Origin: Patella vulgata
Taxonomy: Eukaryota; Mollusca; Gastropoda; Patellidae
Length of the DNA stretch: 64,000 bases
NCBI RefSeq assembly: GCF_932274485.2
Contig: NC_065883.2
Span: forward strand, 75,599,839-75,663,838
Direction: 5' to 3'
Positions 8,965 to 21,450 of the stretch are shown in pieces. The number at the start of each line of letters is the position of its first letter. Positions within the stretch are counted from its first letter, which is position 1. The position numbers were made by a program, and so were the translations under genes. The notes under the pieces are model-generated. The model saw nothing but the letters and a program-made list of their open reading frames with translations. It was not told the DNA's origin and did no database searches.

Positions 8965-9300
8965 AGATCTATATTTCGTTTCGTTTTTTTTATACTTTCG
9001 ATGGCCTACACTACATGGAGATCTGACAAGCTGTAGCGATAGTTCGCATCAGAGGTCATACGAGCGGCTTTTGACCCTATGACGTCAGACAGTTGATTAA
9101 CCAATCATCATTGATGTTTCTAATGGATTACCCACAGTTTCTTGCAAAAGACGCCTAAAGCTTGCCATAACAGGCTGTTTCATTGGCTAATACCTAACAC
9201 CATCCAGAACACGTCAATAAAATCGTCCAGCCTTAGTGAAGTAAAGACAAATAAAACGAAATTTTGAACTATAAAAAAAGAAACGAAATAGGATCTGTGT
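8965..9300. repeat. Dispersed repeat R6
   Basis: Shares an order of short blocks with 44936-45140 (ACTACAT, the CATTGGCTAATNCCT-like block, CCATCNAGAACNC and a final AGACAAA). Possibly a decayed non-autonomous DNA element. Not otherwise recognised. Confidence 0.35.
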
Positions 9301-9419
9301 TTTAATCAGATTGGACGATGAATGGAGTATTTGATTTCTTTCCGAAACTGCTCCCCAATGAATCTTTTGTCATGGCCATAGAGTATCACTCGTACATATT
9401 GGAGAATGGAAATTGATAC

Positions 9420-9665
9420 AAGAAAATGGGACGAGTTGCGGAATTCTCTTTGAATTGAAACCGTCCAAGGGTTCTTTTTGTGGACCTGGGTTATTCCAAA
9501 TGACCACGCAATACTTTCCTGGTCATCCCCGCAGACAGGAAGCGGAAGTGAACTATAGCTCTAAGGTTTTTCGAACCGGGTATATTCTATTCCGGGAGCG
9601 AACCTCGGACCTCCTGGTTAGTAGGTCAAGGTCCTACTCACTGTGCCACCGCTGCCCCCGTTACG
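9420..9665 (-). mobile_element. Third tRNA-derived SINE type
   Basis: Read on the minus strand it starts GCAGCGGTGGCACAGTGAGT and has a B-box-like GAGGTTCGCTCCC about 50 bp on, the layout of a tRNA-derived SINE head. The body differs from SINE-A and SINE-B. Confidence 0.5.
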
Positions 9666-9797
9666 TAACATATAAACAGTTCTATTGATTGACCCCAGTA
9701 TATGCTGTTGTTCCGTTACTGTAGAAACAGATCTATAAATTAACTTGATGATCTTGCATGATGTTAATCAATTACTGGCGATTTCTAAATAATTAAT

Positions 9798-10175
9798 AAA
9801 TGAAATGAAATGGGGTTTAACGTCCTACTGTTCTGCTCCTAAACTGGGCTAATGAAGACAGGCATACGCCATACGGTGTGCTATGAGGGAAATTTGGCGC
9901 GGGCAGCGGCGCTACGGCCTACTCTTATATCGAATTCCAACTGCCAAGGGATCTTTTACGTGCACGTTAATGTGTACACGGGACTTCGGTTTTTCGTCCC
10001 ACCCGAACGACTAGACAGCTGTCCTTGTAAGACCCTCCGTCGTGCATCACCGACAAAGGGGAAGCACGCCGGAAAATCTGGATGAACCTTCTCGGCCAAT
10101 GCAGGAATCGAACACCCGACCTCCAGGCTATCGAGCCAGCGTCTTACCCACTTAGCCACCGTGACTCCACTAAAT
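9798..10175 (-). mobile_element. SINE-B, near full copy
   Basis: On the minus strand the head reads GTGGCTAAGTGGGTAAGACG, with the B-box-like region GGGTGTTCGATTCCTGC. Next come the middle GGGACGAAAAACCGAAGTCC and GTGCACGTAAAAGATCCCTT, then the tail GGACGTTAAACCCCATTTCA. Small reading frames here are SINE translations. Confidence 0.85.
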
Positions 10176-10341
10176 AAATAATAACATACAGTGGCGTATT
10201 GTAGATTTAACAAAGATGGATGATAGAGAGGGTCATGTGGGTTTGAGCGGGTGTGGGTGTGGGTATGTGGATTTTGGCGACTATTGAAGCAACTGTTGCA
10301 CATTGGCACACTAACCTCGAGGTCCAGGATTCGATCCCAGG

Positions 10342-10770
10342 CAGTGGCGGCGCCAGCCGTCGGTGATTGGAGGGGCAAAGCTGGGGCAAAGTCCAAGGTT
10401 AAGGGGGCACAGGCACGAGCTTCAACTAGGGGTAGGGGGCCTCCCCCAGAAAATTTCGAAAAACAGGTTGCCGGAAATGCAGCCTGGCAGTATTTCAGGC
10501 ACTGATCGATGAGGTAAAGTGTCAAACGAACGGACTTGAGAATCACGACGAAGCCCACTCACGAGCGTCAAAGTAGGGAGCCCTCCCCCAGAAAATTTTG
10601 AAAAATAGACTGCCGGAAATGCTGTCTTAAAGTATTCTGTCAGACACCGATCGTCGAGATAAATAGATCTGCCCAGATACCGTTGATCACTAGAGAACAA
10701 AATGTCAAACGAACGGACTTGCGAACCTCAACGAATTCCCCTTGTGAGCGCCAAAGTAGCGAGTCCATAC
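10342..10770. repeat. Dispersed repeat R7 with CAGTGGCGGCGCCAG end
   Basis: Starts with the terminal sequence CAGTGGCGGCGCCAG and holds two tandem subunits containing CCGGAAATGC and GTCAAACGAACGGACTT. The same end and subunit mark the composite element at 50813-54510. Confidence 0.6.
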
Positions 10771-10794
10771 TATGGAGGGGGATCCTCGCCAAAA

Positions 10795-10960
10795 CTCTCA
10801 ATTTGTGAAAATACATTTGTCGATTTGTGAAAGTACATTTGTAAATTTGTCAAAATACAAAATACATTTGTCGATTTGTGAAAGTACATTTGTTAATTTG
10901 TCAAAATGCAAAATACATTTGTCGATTTGTGAAATGCATTTGTTGATTTGTCATACAACA
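10795..10960. repeat. Minisatellite, about 53-bp unit
   Basis: Three units of ACATTTGTCGATTTGTGAAA followed by GTACATTTGTNAATTTGTCAAAAT. Confidence 0.9.
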
Positions 10961-10969
10961 AAAATATTA

Positions 10970-12101
10970 TATAGAGGGATAACACGTATGCCCCTTTTGC
11001 TTTCGTCACTTCCGATGGCTGAAATCTTCATAAAGCATCTATCGTGGTAATGCTCTCTGTGTTGAAATTATGTCGGAACGAATTTAACGAGTTCTATCAC
11101 ATATTTGATAATGACTGACACCAATAGTGTCCTTTAATATTGTCTGGATAATAAGTCTAATGTCGTGTAAATATTTTATACCGTTTATATTGAAACAATT
11201 CTATTAATTGATAGTTACAACCATCTCAATGATGCTTTTATGTAAAACAAATCAATATGACCGTGTTTACTTTTTACTGAAACGTTTAATATTTTGTGGA
11301 TCACCTTTTTTAAAATTTAATAATAATAGGTCTAATGTAGTGTAACTATTTATACCCCTTTATCTTGAGGAACGTGGAACTCTTCCCAGAACTGATGATA
11401 TGAATAAAAACGTTGATTTCTTGGTATTATATGATTCCCCAAAGAACCAACGACACAACAAAACCCAAGCTGAAAAACAAATGAAATGAAATTAGTTTCA
11501 TTGTGAATAAAGCAATCGTCGTACAAACTAAATCGGAGAAATTACGTATTTTTAAAACGCATCTCAAAGTATTTCGACGCTAAGACCGTCTAAAGAAAGA
11601 TTTTAAATATTCCTATTATTAATTACAACAGGTTTTACAACAGGTATCTCTATTATTAATTACAACAGGCTTCTCCTATTATTAATTACAACAGGTTTTA
11701 TATTTTACGTTTTTTATATTTTACGCGTAAAATCTTCCCAATGCAAAAACAAAAATTTGATCTTTTGACCTCCGGGGTACCAGGACCAAAGGTGAATTTA
11801 GCAAGTGAGTGACAAATGGGGTTTAACGTCCACTCGACACAAACTAGGTCATTTCGGGACTAGCACATGGTACAATTTTATTTCAATAATTCGCTTCCGC
11901 GTAGGGGTCTTTAGCAGTGGCAGGAAACCAGAGGACCCGGAGAAAACCTACGAGGTTGGACAGGCGACCCTACTCCTTATCACGTACAACCGGGGAATCG
12001 AAACCACGCCAGTTGACTTAATGACATACCTTATGCTACAATGGGTACGCGCTAACCATTCGGCCATCCGACTCCCAGTTCAGAAAATCAGGAATGAGAA
12101 C
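10970..12101. repeat. Right arm of the inner inverted repeat
   Basis: Reverse complement of 7260-8392. Its left end falls at the centre of the fold-back element that is complete at 8228-8646, so only half of that element was copied. It carries its own SINE-A at 11815-12080. Confidence 0.85.
11815..12080 (-). mobile_element. SINE-A copy in the inner repeat
   Basis: Reverse-complement copy of the SINE at 7288-7550 and almost identical to it, because both lie in the inner inverted repeat. The 124-residue reading frame here is a SINE translation. Confidence 0.85.
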
Positions 12102-12264
12102 TGGTGCCATTTCCTTTTTGTTGAATATAACTGGTCTGTTTATAAAGGCCAATCAAAATGGGGGCCTCGTGTACCTTAATTCAGGGGATCTTGCACTGTT
12201 CGTGGACTGGTGTGTAAGCCATCATATTGGAAGTCAATATCTAATATATTTCATGGATTCGTCG

Positions 12265-12415
12265 TTAGATTGGATAAAACTATCTACCAGCGTTAGATTG
12301 GACATGGGGTGTGAATAAAACTATCAACCAGCGTTAGATTGGACATGGGGGTGGATAAAACTATCAACCAGCGTTATATTGGACATGGGATTGAAAAAAC
12401 TATCAAAAATCTATC
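12265..12415. repeat. 41-bp minisatellite
   Basis: About four units of AAAACTATCAACCAGCGTTA plus GATTGGACATGGGGTGGAT, decaying at the end. A short (AT)n run follows at 12449-12468. Confidence 0.88.
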
Positions 12416-12579
12416 AGTGAAATCCATATGAAATATTTTATTCTACACACATATATATATATATATAAATCAATAGGCTTCTTCGTCTCATGACCTTAAA
12501 CACTGTGTATAAATTATAAGTAATCGGATATTAACTTTAGCCGGCCGGTCGGCGGCGACCACAATATACGACCACATTT

Positions 12580-13176
12580 CAATTTGTCTGAAACTCCTTT
12601 TTTTTAATCTGATCAAAATGGGAGTAAGTCACAGAGTGGTAATGGGCGTATTGTGTCCAAATTTCATGGTTTTGGGACAATCGGTGCCGGTGTCGTGGCG
12701 AAATTCCACTTTTTTCGCCCTCACAGAAGCCGTAAATGGCGAAAAAAAAACGAACGGCAGGAACCGTGTCGAGAACAAACGACCTGAACGAATGCAGGTA
12801 TCGCCTTAAAGTTTTCAGTGCACCTAGGTACCAACGTGAAACTTTCCTCGCCGGAATTTGGTAGTCAACGTACCTTTGTTTCCAGCGTGGCGCATGCGCG
12901 AAGTAAAAAGAAATTACGGTCGATTTTTGGGATTTTGGGTATATTTCGGAGTGGTTTGGTAAGTGACGGTGTATCTAAGATGGCGGTCATAACACAATAT
13001 TATAATAACTTTGAAGAATGAGCAAATTTTCGGGACCGGGTTGATTTGCTCTGCCCAGGCAACGTTCCTGTGCTCCAATTGCTTTCAAATTTGCACAGAA
13101 TGTACCTTGGGATTCTAGCTATCACATATTAAAAATAGACGAGTGTTGGATTCCGAGAACGTTCAAAATAAATTCA
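12580..13176. repeat. R3-family repeat, partial copy
   Basis: Begins with the R3 block GGTAATGGGCGTATTGTGTC, also at about 20210, 24300, 24840 and 25380, and continues to the CACCTAGGTACCAACGTGAAA and GCGCATGCGCGAA blocks. It then diverges. The BEL/Pao element starts just after it. Confidence 0.6.
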
Positions 13177-13180
13177 AAAC

Positions 13181-13929
13181 CTATAGAGGCAGCTGGAGAC
13201 CTAGACGAACGCACCCAGCCTGTGATCATGATAACAGGAGTATAACACCATAGATTGAAAAGGAGACTCGACTAACTGTAATACACCATATACATATCTT
13301 TATTCATTGTCTCTTTAATGCTTCATGACATCGGACGAGAATATCATCGTATAAACATTGGAAATAGCCTAACGTAGAATATCATACAATCATGATGAAC
13401 GCAAACAACTTAGACTCGAACTTCCAGACTTGAATTAAAAGACATGCCGGTAACACAGACGTGAAAACTGAAAAATACAAATTAATACAGTTTAACACAA
13501 CGCAAAACCTAGCAGGACAAATAAATGAATACTACATTAAACGAAATATGACATACAAATGCAATATTACAGAATTATTTACCTCCAAGAGCCTGTTAAC
13601 TTGACCACACGCAAAAACGAAAAAACATGGTTTCTAGGAAAGCCATTTGCAAGACTGACACAGGGAGCATTAATTACGCAGGGATATTAAACAATTTAAC
13701 AATCAACGCTTTAGGTTACTATTTTACGAAGCGTAGCGCAGCCTGGAAGTTTATAACGTAATAAATTAATATACATAAAAAACATACATCAAAAAACATT
13801 ACAACAGTCCAGAGAGTTCATATTATTAGACAATAACAATAACCTATCCCTTAAACTAAAAGCTCTTCTATCATATTAACTTAAGGCTGTTCCAACGTAC
13901 AAACTGACCCGATTTATGAATCGGTTACA
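13181..13929 (-). repeat. 3' LTR of the BEL/Pao element
   Basis: Direct copy of 19094-19841. On the element's strand it starts TGTAACCGATTCATAAATCG and ends GCTGCCTCTATAG. Confidence 0.92.
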
Positions 13930-14236
13930 TGGCTCCTCAAAATTAAAGACATTTAATTTTCATAAAATGAAGCATGACAAGACACTCTGCAATCTGCGCA
14001 GAAAGATATTACATGTTACATATACATAAATATACGCACATTACCAAGACTAAAATTGACAATTATTACAGAATGTTCGAATTCCCATATTCGTATCGCA
14101 CTAACCAAATCGCAACGAAAATGTACATAGGCCTACATCTATATGTATGGCAAGATAGAACAACAAAATATCCCGCAACGCACTGACGTAATCGTAATCG
14201 CAAAAACGAAGGCTCCTCGATGGGGAACACCCCGGT

Positions 14237-15610
14237 CTAGTTTTCCAATAAAACAACTAGTTTATGAATTGGACGATCCAGGTATGATATAGGATTAACT
14301 CGCTTTCCGTTATCATCCAACGCACGATCACCAATCATAATCTTCACCTTTCGCACATGTCCATCTGAGTCTGGATCTGCAACAACAACCCTTCCTAAGT
14401 TCCAACTATTTCGGGGAGATTCAGCATCCTTAATCAAAACAACGTCACCAACTTGAACATTTCGAATGGGTTGAGTCCACTTCTGTCGAGTTTGTAGATT
14501 CTGTAAATATTCTACTCGCCAACGGGACCAAAAAACATTAGCCAAATACTGTACTCGTCTCCAACGTTTTCTAGAGTAAACGTCAGGTTGTTGAAAATTA
14601 CCAGGTGGTGGTAACAGAATTTTTGATTTCATAGTTAATAGATTGTTAGGCGTGAGAGGTTCTAAAGAATTGATATCATTTAAAGTATCAGTCGTTAAGG
14701 GTCGGCTGTTTACGATTGCAGCTGCCTCGCACATAAATGTCCGAAGTGACTCGTCATCTAGTTGAGTACCGGATTGGTCCATTAATGAAGAAAGAATACT
14801 GCGTACGGTACGGATTTGCCGTTCCCAAATGCCTCCCATGTGACTGGCAGAAGGGACGTTCATCTTGAACTCGAAATAATCGCAACTACGTTTAAGCAGG
14901 AACTGTCGGATGTGTTGATGATTCATCTCTTTGAAAGCATCCTTAAGCTCTCGCTTAGCTCCAACAAAGTTTATCCCGTTGTCACACCGAAGCACTCGTA
15001 TTGGACCACGAAATGTTAAAAACCTACGCAACGCATTGATAAAAGAATCAGTAGTCATGGTATTGACAGTCTCTACATGAATCGCGCGACAATTTAAACA
15101 GGTAAACAGAACACCATATCTCTTGAGTTCTTTACGCCCCTCTTTGATCAACCAAGGGCCAAAACAACCAACTCCGCAATACGTAAAGGGCGCCGTGGAT
15201 TCCAATCTGTCCTCGGGAAGATTTGACATCTTCTGGTCTTGACATCGACCACGCAATTTCCTACATTTAACACATTTATGAATGTATTCCGAAACCGCAC
15301 TGGTACATCCCAGAATCCAATAACCGTTTAAACGAAGTTCATTCACAGTAAGTCCACGACCTTGGTGTTCACACAATTCATGATGATGAGCAATTAAAAG
15401 TTCTGTCACGAAAGACTTACGCGGCATAATAATTGGGTATTTCTCAGCACAACTTAGTCTTGAGTTACCAAGTCGTCCACCAACTCGTAAAAGGTTATGA
15501 TCATCCAAAAATGGATCTAACTTACTCAAAGTTGAATTCTTTTGTATATACAAAACCATCAGGCTTGAAACATCTATCAATCTTAAGAGTCTCAATTTTA
15601 AACAGTTCAT
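14237..15610 (-). mobile_element. BEL/Pao part: integrase and C-terminal region
   Basis: A 457-residue open stretch. It shows the integrase zinc-binding region (HHELCEHQGRG, then CVKCRKLRG), an integrase core with GPIRVLRCDNGINF and a later MGGIWERQIRTVRS segment, and the usual BEL/Pao C-terminal domain (YLANVFWSRWRVEYL, VGDVVLIKD). In this family it inserts the DNA copy into the genome. Confidence 0.88.
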
Positions 15611-15837
15611 CTCTCCACCGTTGCCAACGTGGTAGCAAATCTTCAGGAATCACATCATCCCAACCAGTGTTAAGCCTACATATTTCTTGTAAAACTTGTT
15701 TCCCAACTAATAACAAAGGAGATATGAAGCCAAGCGGATCGTATATCGAACTTATAATAGAAAGTATACCTCTTCTCGTTAAAGGTTTATCCGAAAGTTT
15801 GATTCGAAATCGGAACGCATCCGACTCAATGCACCAC

Positions 15838-18800
15838 TCAATCCCTAGTGCACGTTAAACCATCGTCAACATAGAAATCCTTCTGAATGAAATTTGAGAC
15901 AACTGTGCCGAAATCTTTCTCGTGATCTTTCGCGGCTTGTTTTAAAGCAAAGTTTGAGCATCCCGGAGATGACCCAGCCCCAAACAAATGAACGGTCATA
16001 CGGAATTCTTGAGGTTTAGAGTCACAATTACCATTTCTCCACCAGAGAAATCGAAGGTAGTCTCGGTGTTCAACATTAACGTGAAACTGGTAAAACATCT
16101 TTTCGATATCGCAAATAAAGGCAACTCGTTCTTTCCGAAATCGACAAAGTACACCAACTAAGGCGTTTGTTAAGTCCGGTCCTTTCAACAGGTAGTCATT
16201 CAAAGATTTATCTCGGAACTTAGCTTGACAATCGAATACCACACGGATTTTTCCAGGTTTCTTTGGGTTGTAAACGGCGTGATGCGGAATATAATTAACA
16301 TGTTCAGATATGTACGAATCATCACTAACCCTTTCGGCATATCCTTTATCAATAATGTCTTCCATAAAACTTACGTAATCTGAGCACAAATGTTTATCCC
16401 TACGAAGACGTGACTCTAAATGATACAAACGACGAAGTGCTAAAGTTTTATTATTCTGCATAACTGGTTCAGAACTCCGAAACGGTAATGGCATTTCGTA
16501 ATGTCCATCTGGCGCAATATGAATCTCTCGCGACATTATGTCCAAAAATCTCCGGTCGTCACTAGACATAATTGAAGAGTCATCCAAGTGTTCATTGAAA
16601 TCCATTTCCATGAGCTTAAGAATACAATCTGGACTGATGACTTCCTTTATCTTGTTGCGAAACGAAATATGAACTTGACCTTGATCGCAGCGATCGACAA
16701 CATCCTGTCGACCATCAATGTCCGCAGTGTTCAAATTAGGCACTTCACAAGTTATTATGCGATGACTCAAGCCAATATGATCTACTTCATTAGTCGAATT
16801 AAAATCTACAATACCAATGATGCCCCAACCCAAGTCTGTCCGTTCAGCGTATGGACCATTACTCTCGGGGGGTATGACATCGCGTGGAACTAGAGCTCTT
16901 GCGCAATCGTAACCAATGAGCAATCCAACGTCGCAACTCATCAAAGGTTGAAGTTTATTTGCAATGGGTTCTAAATATGACCAACGCTTCGCCACATCAG
17001 GTGTCGGTATATGAGTACGATTAGCCGGCATAATATCTCTTGTATAGGTATCAGGCAGCGGAATTCTAACGTCAAAATTATAGCCACGCACAACAAGACC
17101 ATTAAGTTTACGACTGTCGATAAGGGTGTCTTTAGCAAACATAGTAGACAAAGACAATTTAACAGGAAGTCCTTCTATGTCAAGAGCATCACATGTTTTG
17201 TCTAAAACAAATGTTGTGTCGGACTGAGAATCCAAAAGATCATACGTCAAAATTTCTTTACTTGAATTATCTTTGTGAGACAACCGCACGGGTACGATCA
17301 TAGCGCACTTATCAGTCCCAGTTCTTAAAGTATGCGAAACAGCAGACTTGACTTCAGTATTTTCATTACGCATTGGCCTACTTGGTTGACCAGTATCTCC
17401 ATGTTGTAATGAAGGATGCAAATGATTACAAATTCTACACCTGAGTCTTGATTTACAAGCACGTGACACATGCCCAAGACATAAGCAAGCAAAACATAAT
17501 CTGTTTGACCTCAGAAAGTCTTTACGGTCAGACATTGATTTTTTAGCGAATAAAGTACAATCATTAATGGAATGACTTGATCTTTGACAAAAGGCACAAT
17601 TTTCTGGAACGTAACTTGAATATTCCTTTATTTCAGTTGAAAATGCAGTTCTACGTTGATATGTTGAAGGAACATGTTCTTTCTTATTAGGCGCAGATGT
17701 AATGGAAGTTAAAGGGTCACATGCAATGTCTGCTTCATCAGTCACAAAGCCAACAAATTCACTAAAGGGAGGGAACTCTTGTCTCTTTTTTCTATAATCA
17801 CTAACAGTTCTTCCCCAACGCATCACCAACCAATCAGGGAGTTTATTTAACAGTTTTCTATTTCCACGCATATCATTCAGTACAGTAAGGCAATTAATTG
17901 TTCGCATCGCAGTGTAACACTGTTTAAGAAAATCCGCAAAATGACGCAGTGCAGGACCATCTCGGTTAGGTACTTTTGGCCAAGCCTCTAATTTGTCCCT
18001 AAATGCATTAGCCACAATAAATGGATCGCCATATCGCTTTTCAAGCAATGACTTTGCATCTTCAAATGCTGTCGGAGTGTCAAGAAGACAGTAACTTTCA
18101 ATGGCTTCCTTAGCTGGACCACTGATATATCGATGCAGATAATGCATACATTGTTCTTTCGGAATTTTCTTATGTTCGATCAGTGTTTTAAAGGCACACT
18201 TCCAGTTTGGATATTTCAAAGGGTCACCGGAAAACACACCTGGTTCTGGAGGGGGTAATCTATTAAAGTTAGCCTGATCTGTCAAAATACGAACCAAGTC
18301 ACTGGCAGGTACATGTACAGCAGAAGAAACTTGGGCAGGAGCGGACTGTGACGCATGAGAGTGATCAGCATTGTTCATAGGTGGGGTATTATTATATACA
18401 TCACTAACTGGAATTTGGGGCGGCGGTAAAGACACCAAAGGTGAACTGACAGGAATGACAGGTTTACTTATCGAACTCACAGGGTTAATAGGGTTAACTG
18501 CAGGAGACAAGTGAGGCGGATCACCATAATCTGTAGAAAAATTATGACTATTCACAAAGGTTGCGACAAGTTCTGACTTATTTTGTTCACATACTGGTAC
18601 CATGGATTCAACTTTAAAATCTTCATTTTCAAATCTTCGAAGAGCATTCACCTTTGCATTCGCAATATCCAAATCTTTACGTAGCTGAATATTTTCAAGT
18701 TCTAATTTCTTTTCGGCTTCTATGGAATGATACTTTAATTTATGTTCAATAACAGCTGCTTCCTCGGCTGCTTGAATTAACTTCAATGAAATAACAGACG

Positions 18801-18948
18801 ATCTTTTTGATGAACGTTCGGAGTTTTTCGCTGATCTTGATTTAACAGAACCGTATGCACTCTGATCAGTAGGATCAACTGGATCACTCGCAGACGAAGC
18901 CATTGTAAACAATGCGCAAACGAAAAAATATAATGTCCTCTTCATCAA
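15838..18948 (-). mobile_element. BEL/Pao part: gag, protease and reverse transcriptase
   Basis: A 1036-residue open stretch. In order it has: a Ser/Lys-rich and coiled-coil start; a BEL/Pao gag core (PEPGVFSGDPLKYPNWKCAF); zinc-knuckle clusters (CAFCQRSSHSINDC, CFACLCLGHVSRAC); an aspartic-protease-like segment (LLDSQSDTTFVLD); and a reverse transcriptase with RVVFDCQAKF, ICDIEKMFYQFHV and the YVDD box near its end. Confidence 0.9.
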
Positions 18949-19093
18949 TACTGCCGCAATTTTTATAACACTTCAAATAATACTAAGGACGCACTAATGT
19001 CAGAAAACTTCAAAGTTCACTTACATATTTACCGCATATAGTTCCTTTCATTCCATTCGAAAGGTGTTCGAACTCCGTGCAGAGGAGTTTTCA

Positions 19094-19841
19094 CTATAGA
19101 GGCAGCTGGAGACCTAGTGAACGCACCCAGCCTGTGATCATGATAACAGGAGTATAACACCATAGATTGAAAAGGAGACTCGACTAACTGTAATACACCA
19201 TATACATATCTTTATTCATTGTCTCTTTAATGCTTCATGACATCGGACGAGGATATCATCGTATAAACATTGGAAATAGCCTAACGTAGAATATCATAAA
19301 ATCATGATGAACGCAAACAACTTAGACTCGAACTTCCAGACTTGAATTAAAAGACATGCCGGTAACACAGACGTGAAAACTGAAAAATACAAATTAATAC
19401 AGTTTAACACAACGCAAAACCTAGCAGGACAAATAAATGAATACTACATTAAACGAAATATGACATACAAATGCAATATTACAGAATTATTTACCTCCAA
19501 GAGCCTGTTAACTTGACCACACGCAAAAACGAAAAAACATGGTTTCTAGGAAAGCCATTTGCAAGACTGACACAGGGAGCATTAATTACGCAGGGATATT
19601 AAACAATTTAACAATCAACGCTTTAGGTTACTATTTTACGAAGCGTAGCGCAGCCTGGAAGTTTATAACGTAATAAATTAATATACATAAAAAACATACA
19701 TCAAAAAACATTACAACAGTCCAGAGAGTTCATATTATTAGACAATAACAATAACCTATCCCTTAAACTAAAAGCTCTTCTATCATATTAACTTAAGGCT
19801 GTTCCAACGTACAAACTGACCCGATTTATGAATCGGTTACA
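19094..19841 (-). repeat. 5' LTR of the BEL/Pao element
   Basis: Pairs with 13181-13929 and is almost identical to it. The gag part follows on the minus strand after about 145 bp of leader. Confidence 0.92.
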
Positions 19842-19984
19842 AAACCCACCCCCAACAATCAAAGGTTTTTTGCTTAAAAAATTGCCGTATTTTATCGAAT
19901 TTTTATTGTTGTTGATATCTGAGGATTTTCTCAATTTAATATGTGATAAATATCATCGCGGCGCAGCCAACCGCTAGAAATTCC

Positions 19985-21450
19985 AGAGATTTGGACCACC
20001 GGAAGGATGCCTCAGCAGTCAAAAAAGGTCAAAATAGGCGATTTTGGTTTCTAGTGTCGATACATCGTTACGGTCATTTTAAAAAATTGTCTTTTGAGGA
20101 TAATGTGTATAGTACCAATACCTATCACATATGGAAGAGGCGATAAAATCTCTTTGCATTTGCAATTTCAAAATTAATTAATGGGAGTAAGGCACAGAGT
20201 CCGGGGTGGTAATGGGCGTATTGTGTCCAAATTACATAGTTTTCGGACAATCGGTGCCGGTGTCACGGCGAAATTCCACTTTTTTCCCCTCATGGAAGCC
20301 GTAAATTGACTTAGAAAAAAAAAAACGACGAAAGGCAGGTGACAAGAACAAATGACTTGAACGAATGCAGGTATCACCTTGAAATTTTCAGGGTGCCTAG
20401 GTACCAACGTGAAAAGTTGCTCGCCGGAATTTAGTACTCATGGTACCGTTGGTTCCTGTGTAGCGCATGCGCGAAATCAAAACCAGCTAAACTCGAAAAC
20501 AACCTTGTCGGCACGGAAAACATCAAAGGAGAAATTCGAATTTTTGAAATATTCAAATACCAAACATTCCACCATGATCCAGGCTATCCTCAAATGTATT
20601 AATTTCGGTAATAGGAGAAAGATTCTCTAAGCCACGACCAATTGTGTATGTTTTCAAGCCCATAAATGTGGATTTTTCACTAATTTTCATTTTCATTTCA
20701 AAATGGCGTCCATCAGTTGACCTAAATCAAAATTCTAAACCGATAGATTTTTAGGCTTTCCTTCAAGCATTCAGAAAATGTAACTCTTATGTCTGTAAGT
20801 AAAATATTGCAAAACCCGTATGGACTTTTCACATTTTGAGATGGTGGCACTTCTGGTTTGCTCGACAAACTCCATATTTTGTGTACACATCAGTACTGTC
20901 TTAGCTAGTACAGAAAAAAATTTTCAAGGCAATCTGACCTATATTTCGTCGATTTTTTTGAAAACTTTGACCCTTAATTTCATCAAGGGGAGATAATTTA
21001 GAAAATTTCTAATGACATTTTTCAAGTCGCATTGGTAAGATCTACATACATACTAAATTTCATGAAAATCGTGCAACTATTAAAGAAGTTGTCAAGTTGG
21101 TTTCAACTTCCGGTTCGAAATCACAGCGACGAATTTTCGAAATTCGAAAATCGGAAATAGCAGATTTCAAGTAAATATTTCAAGGTACTCAAAGAAAAAA
21201 GAATTAGTAAAATAAGCCACATAGTCACAGAGTTATTGGTATGTAGGTCAATATCTTCGTTCGTAAAATTCGGATTCGTAAAACGTTTTGAAAATATATT
21301 TAATCAAAAGCTGCCACCCAATTTTGGGGGTGTAGGTCAAAGTTTCAGAAAGATCCCATGGTTAGATTCTGAGAAATCCGATTTGCAGAAAAGACACAAA
21401 AAAAACTAGATCTGCATAGCAGATATCAAAGCTTTCATATAAACTTCAAA
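19985..21450. repeat. R3-family repeat, longest copy
   Basis: About 1.4 kb closely matching 24035-24210 joined to 25330-26640, and partly 32490-33240. Landmarks are TTTCTAGTGTCGATNCATCG, GGTAATGGGCGTATTGTGTC, GCGCATGCGCGAAATCAAAA and a final AAGCTTTCATAT-like block. No long reading frame; possibly a non-autonomous DNA element, ends unresolved. Confidence 0.7.

Larger units (their letters stand above)
13181..19841 (-). mobile_element. BEL/Pao LTR retrotransposon
   Basis: Element of about 6.66 kb on the minus strand, bounded by two direct LTRs of about 749 bp (13181-13929 and 19094-19841) and by the short target repeat AAAC (13177-13180 and 19842-19845; AAAAC fits equally). It has the BEL/Pao order gag, aspartic protease, reverse transcriptase, RNase H region, integrase and C-terminal extension. 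The LTRs differ at only a few positions, so the insertion is recent. Structure looks whole; coding is held in two long open parts and is probably broken about once. Treated as a young fossil. Confidence 0.93.

Noticed and set aside
10207-10700. Overlapping 60-200 residue frames on both strands
   Set aside because: Shadows of SINE-B and R7 repeat sequence.
11805-12179. 124-residue frame, similar to one at 7242-7559
   Set aside because: A SINE-A translation that recurs wherever the SINE does, with no selection evident.
14816-17205. Plus-strand frames inside the LTR element
   Set aside because: Antisense shadows of the BEL/Pao coding parts on the minus strand.
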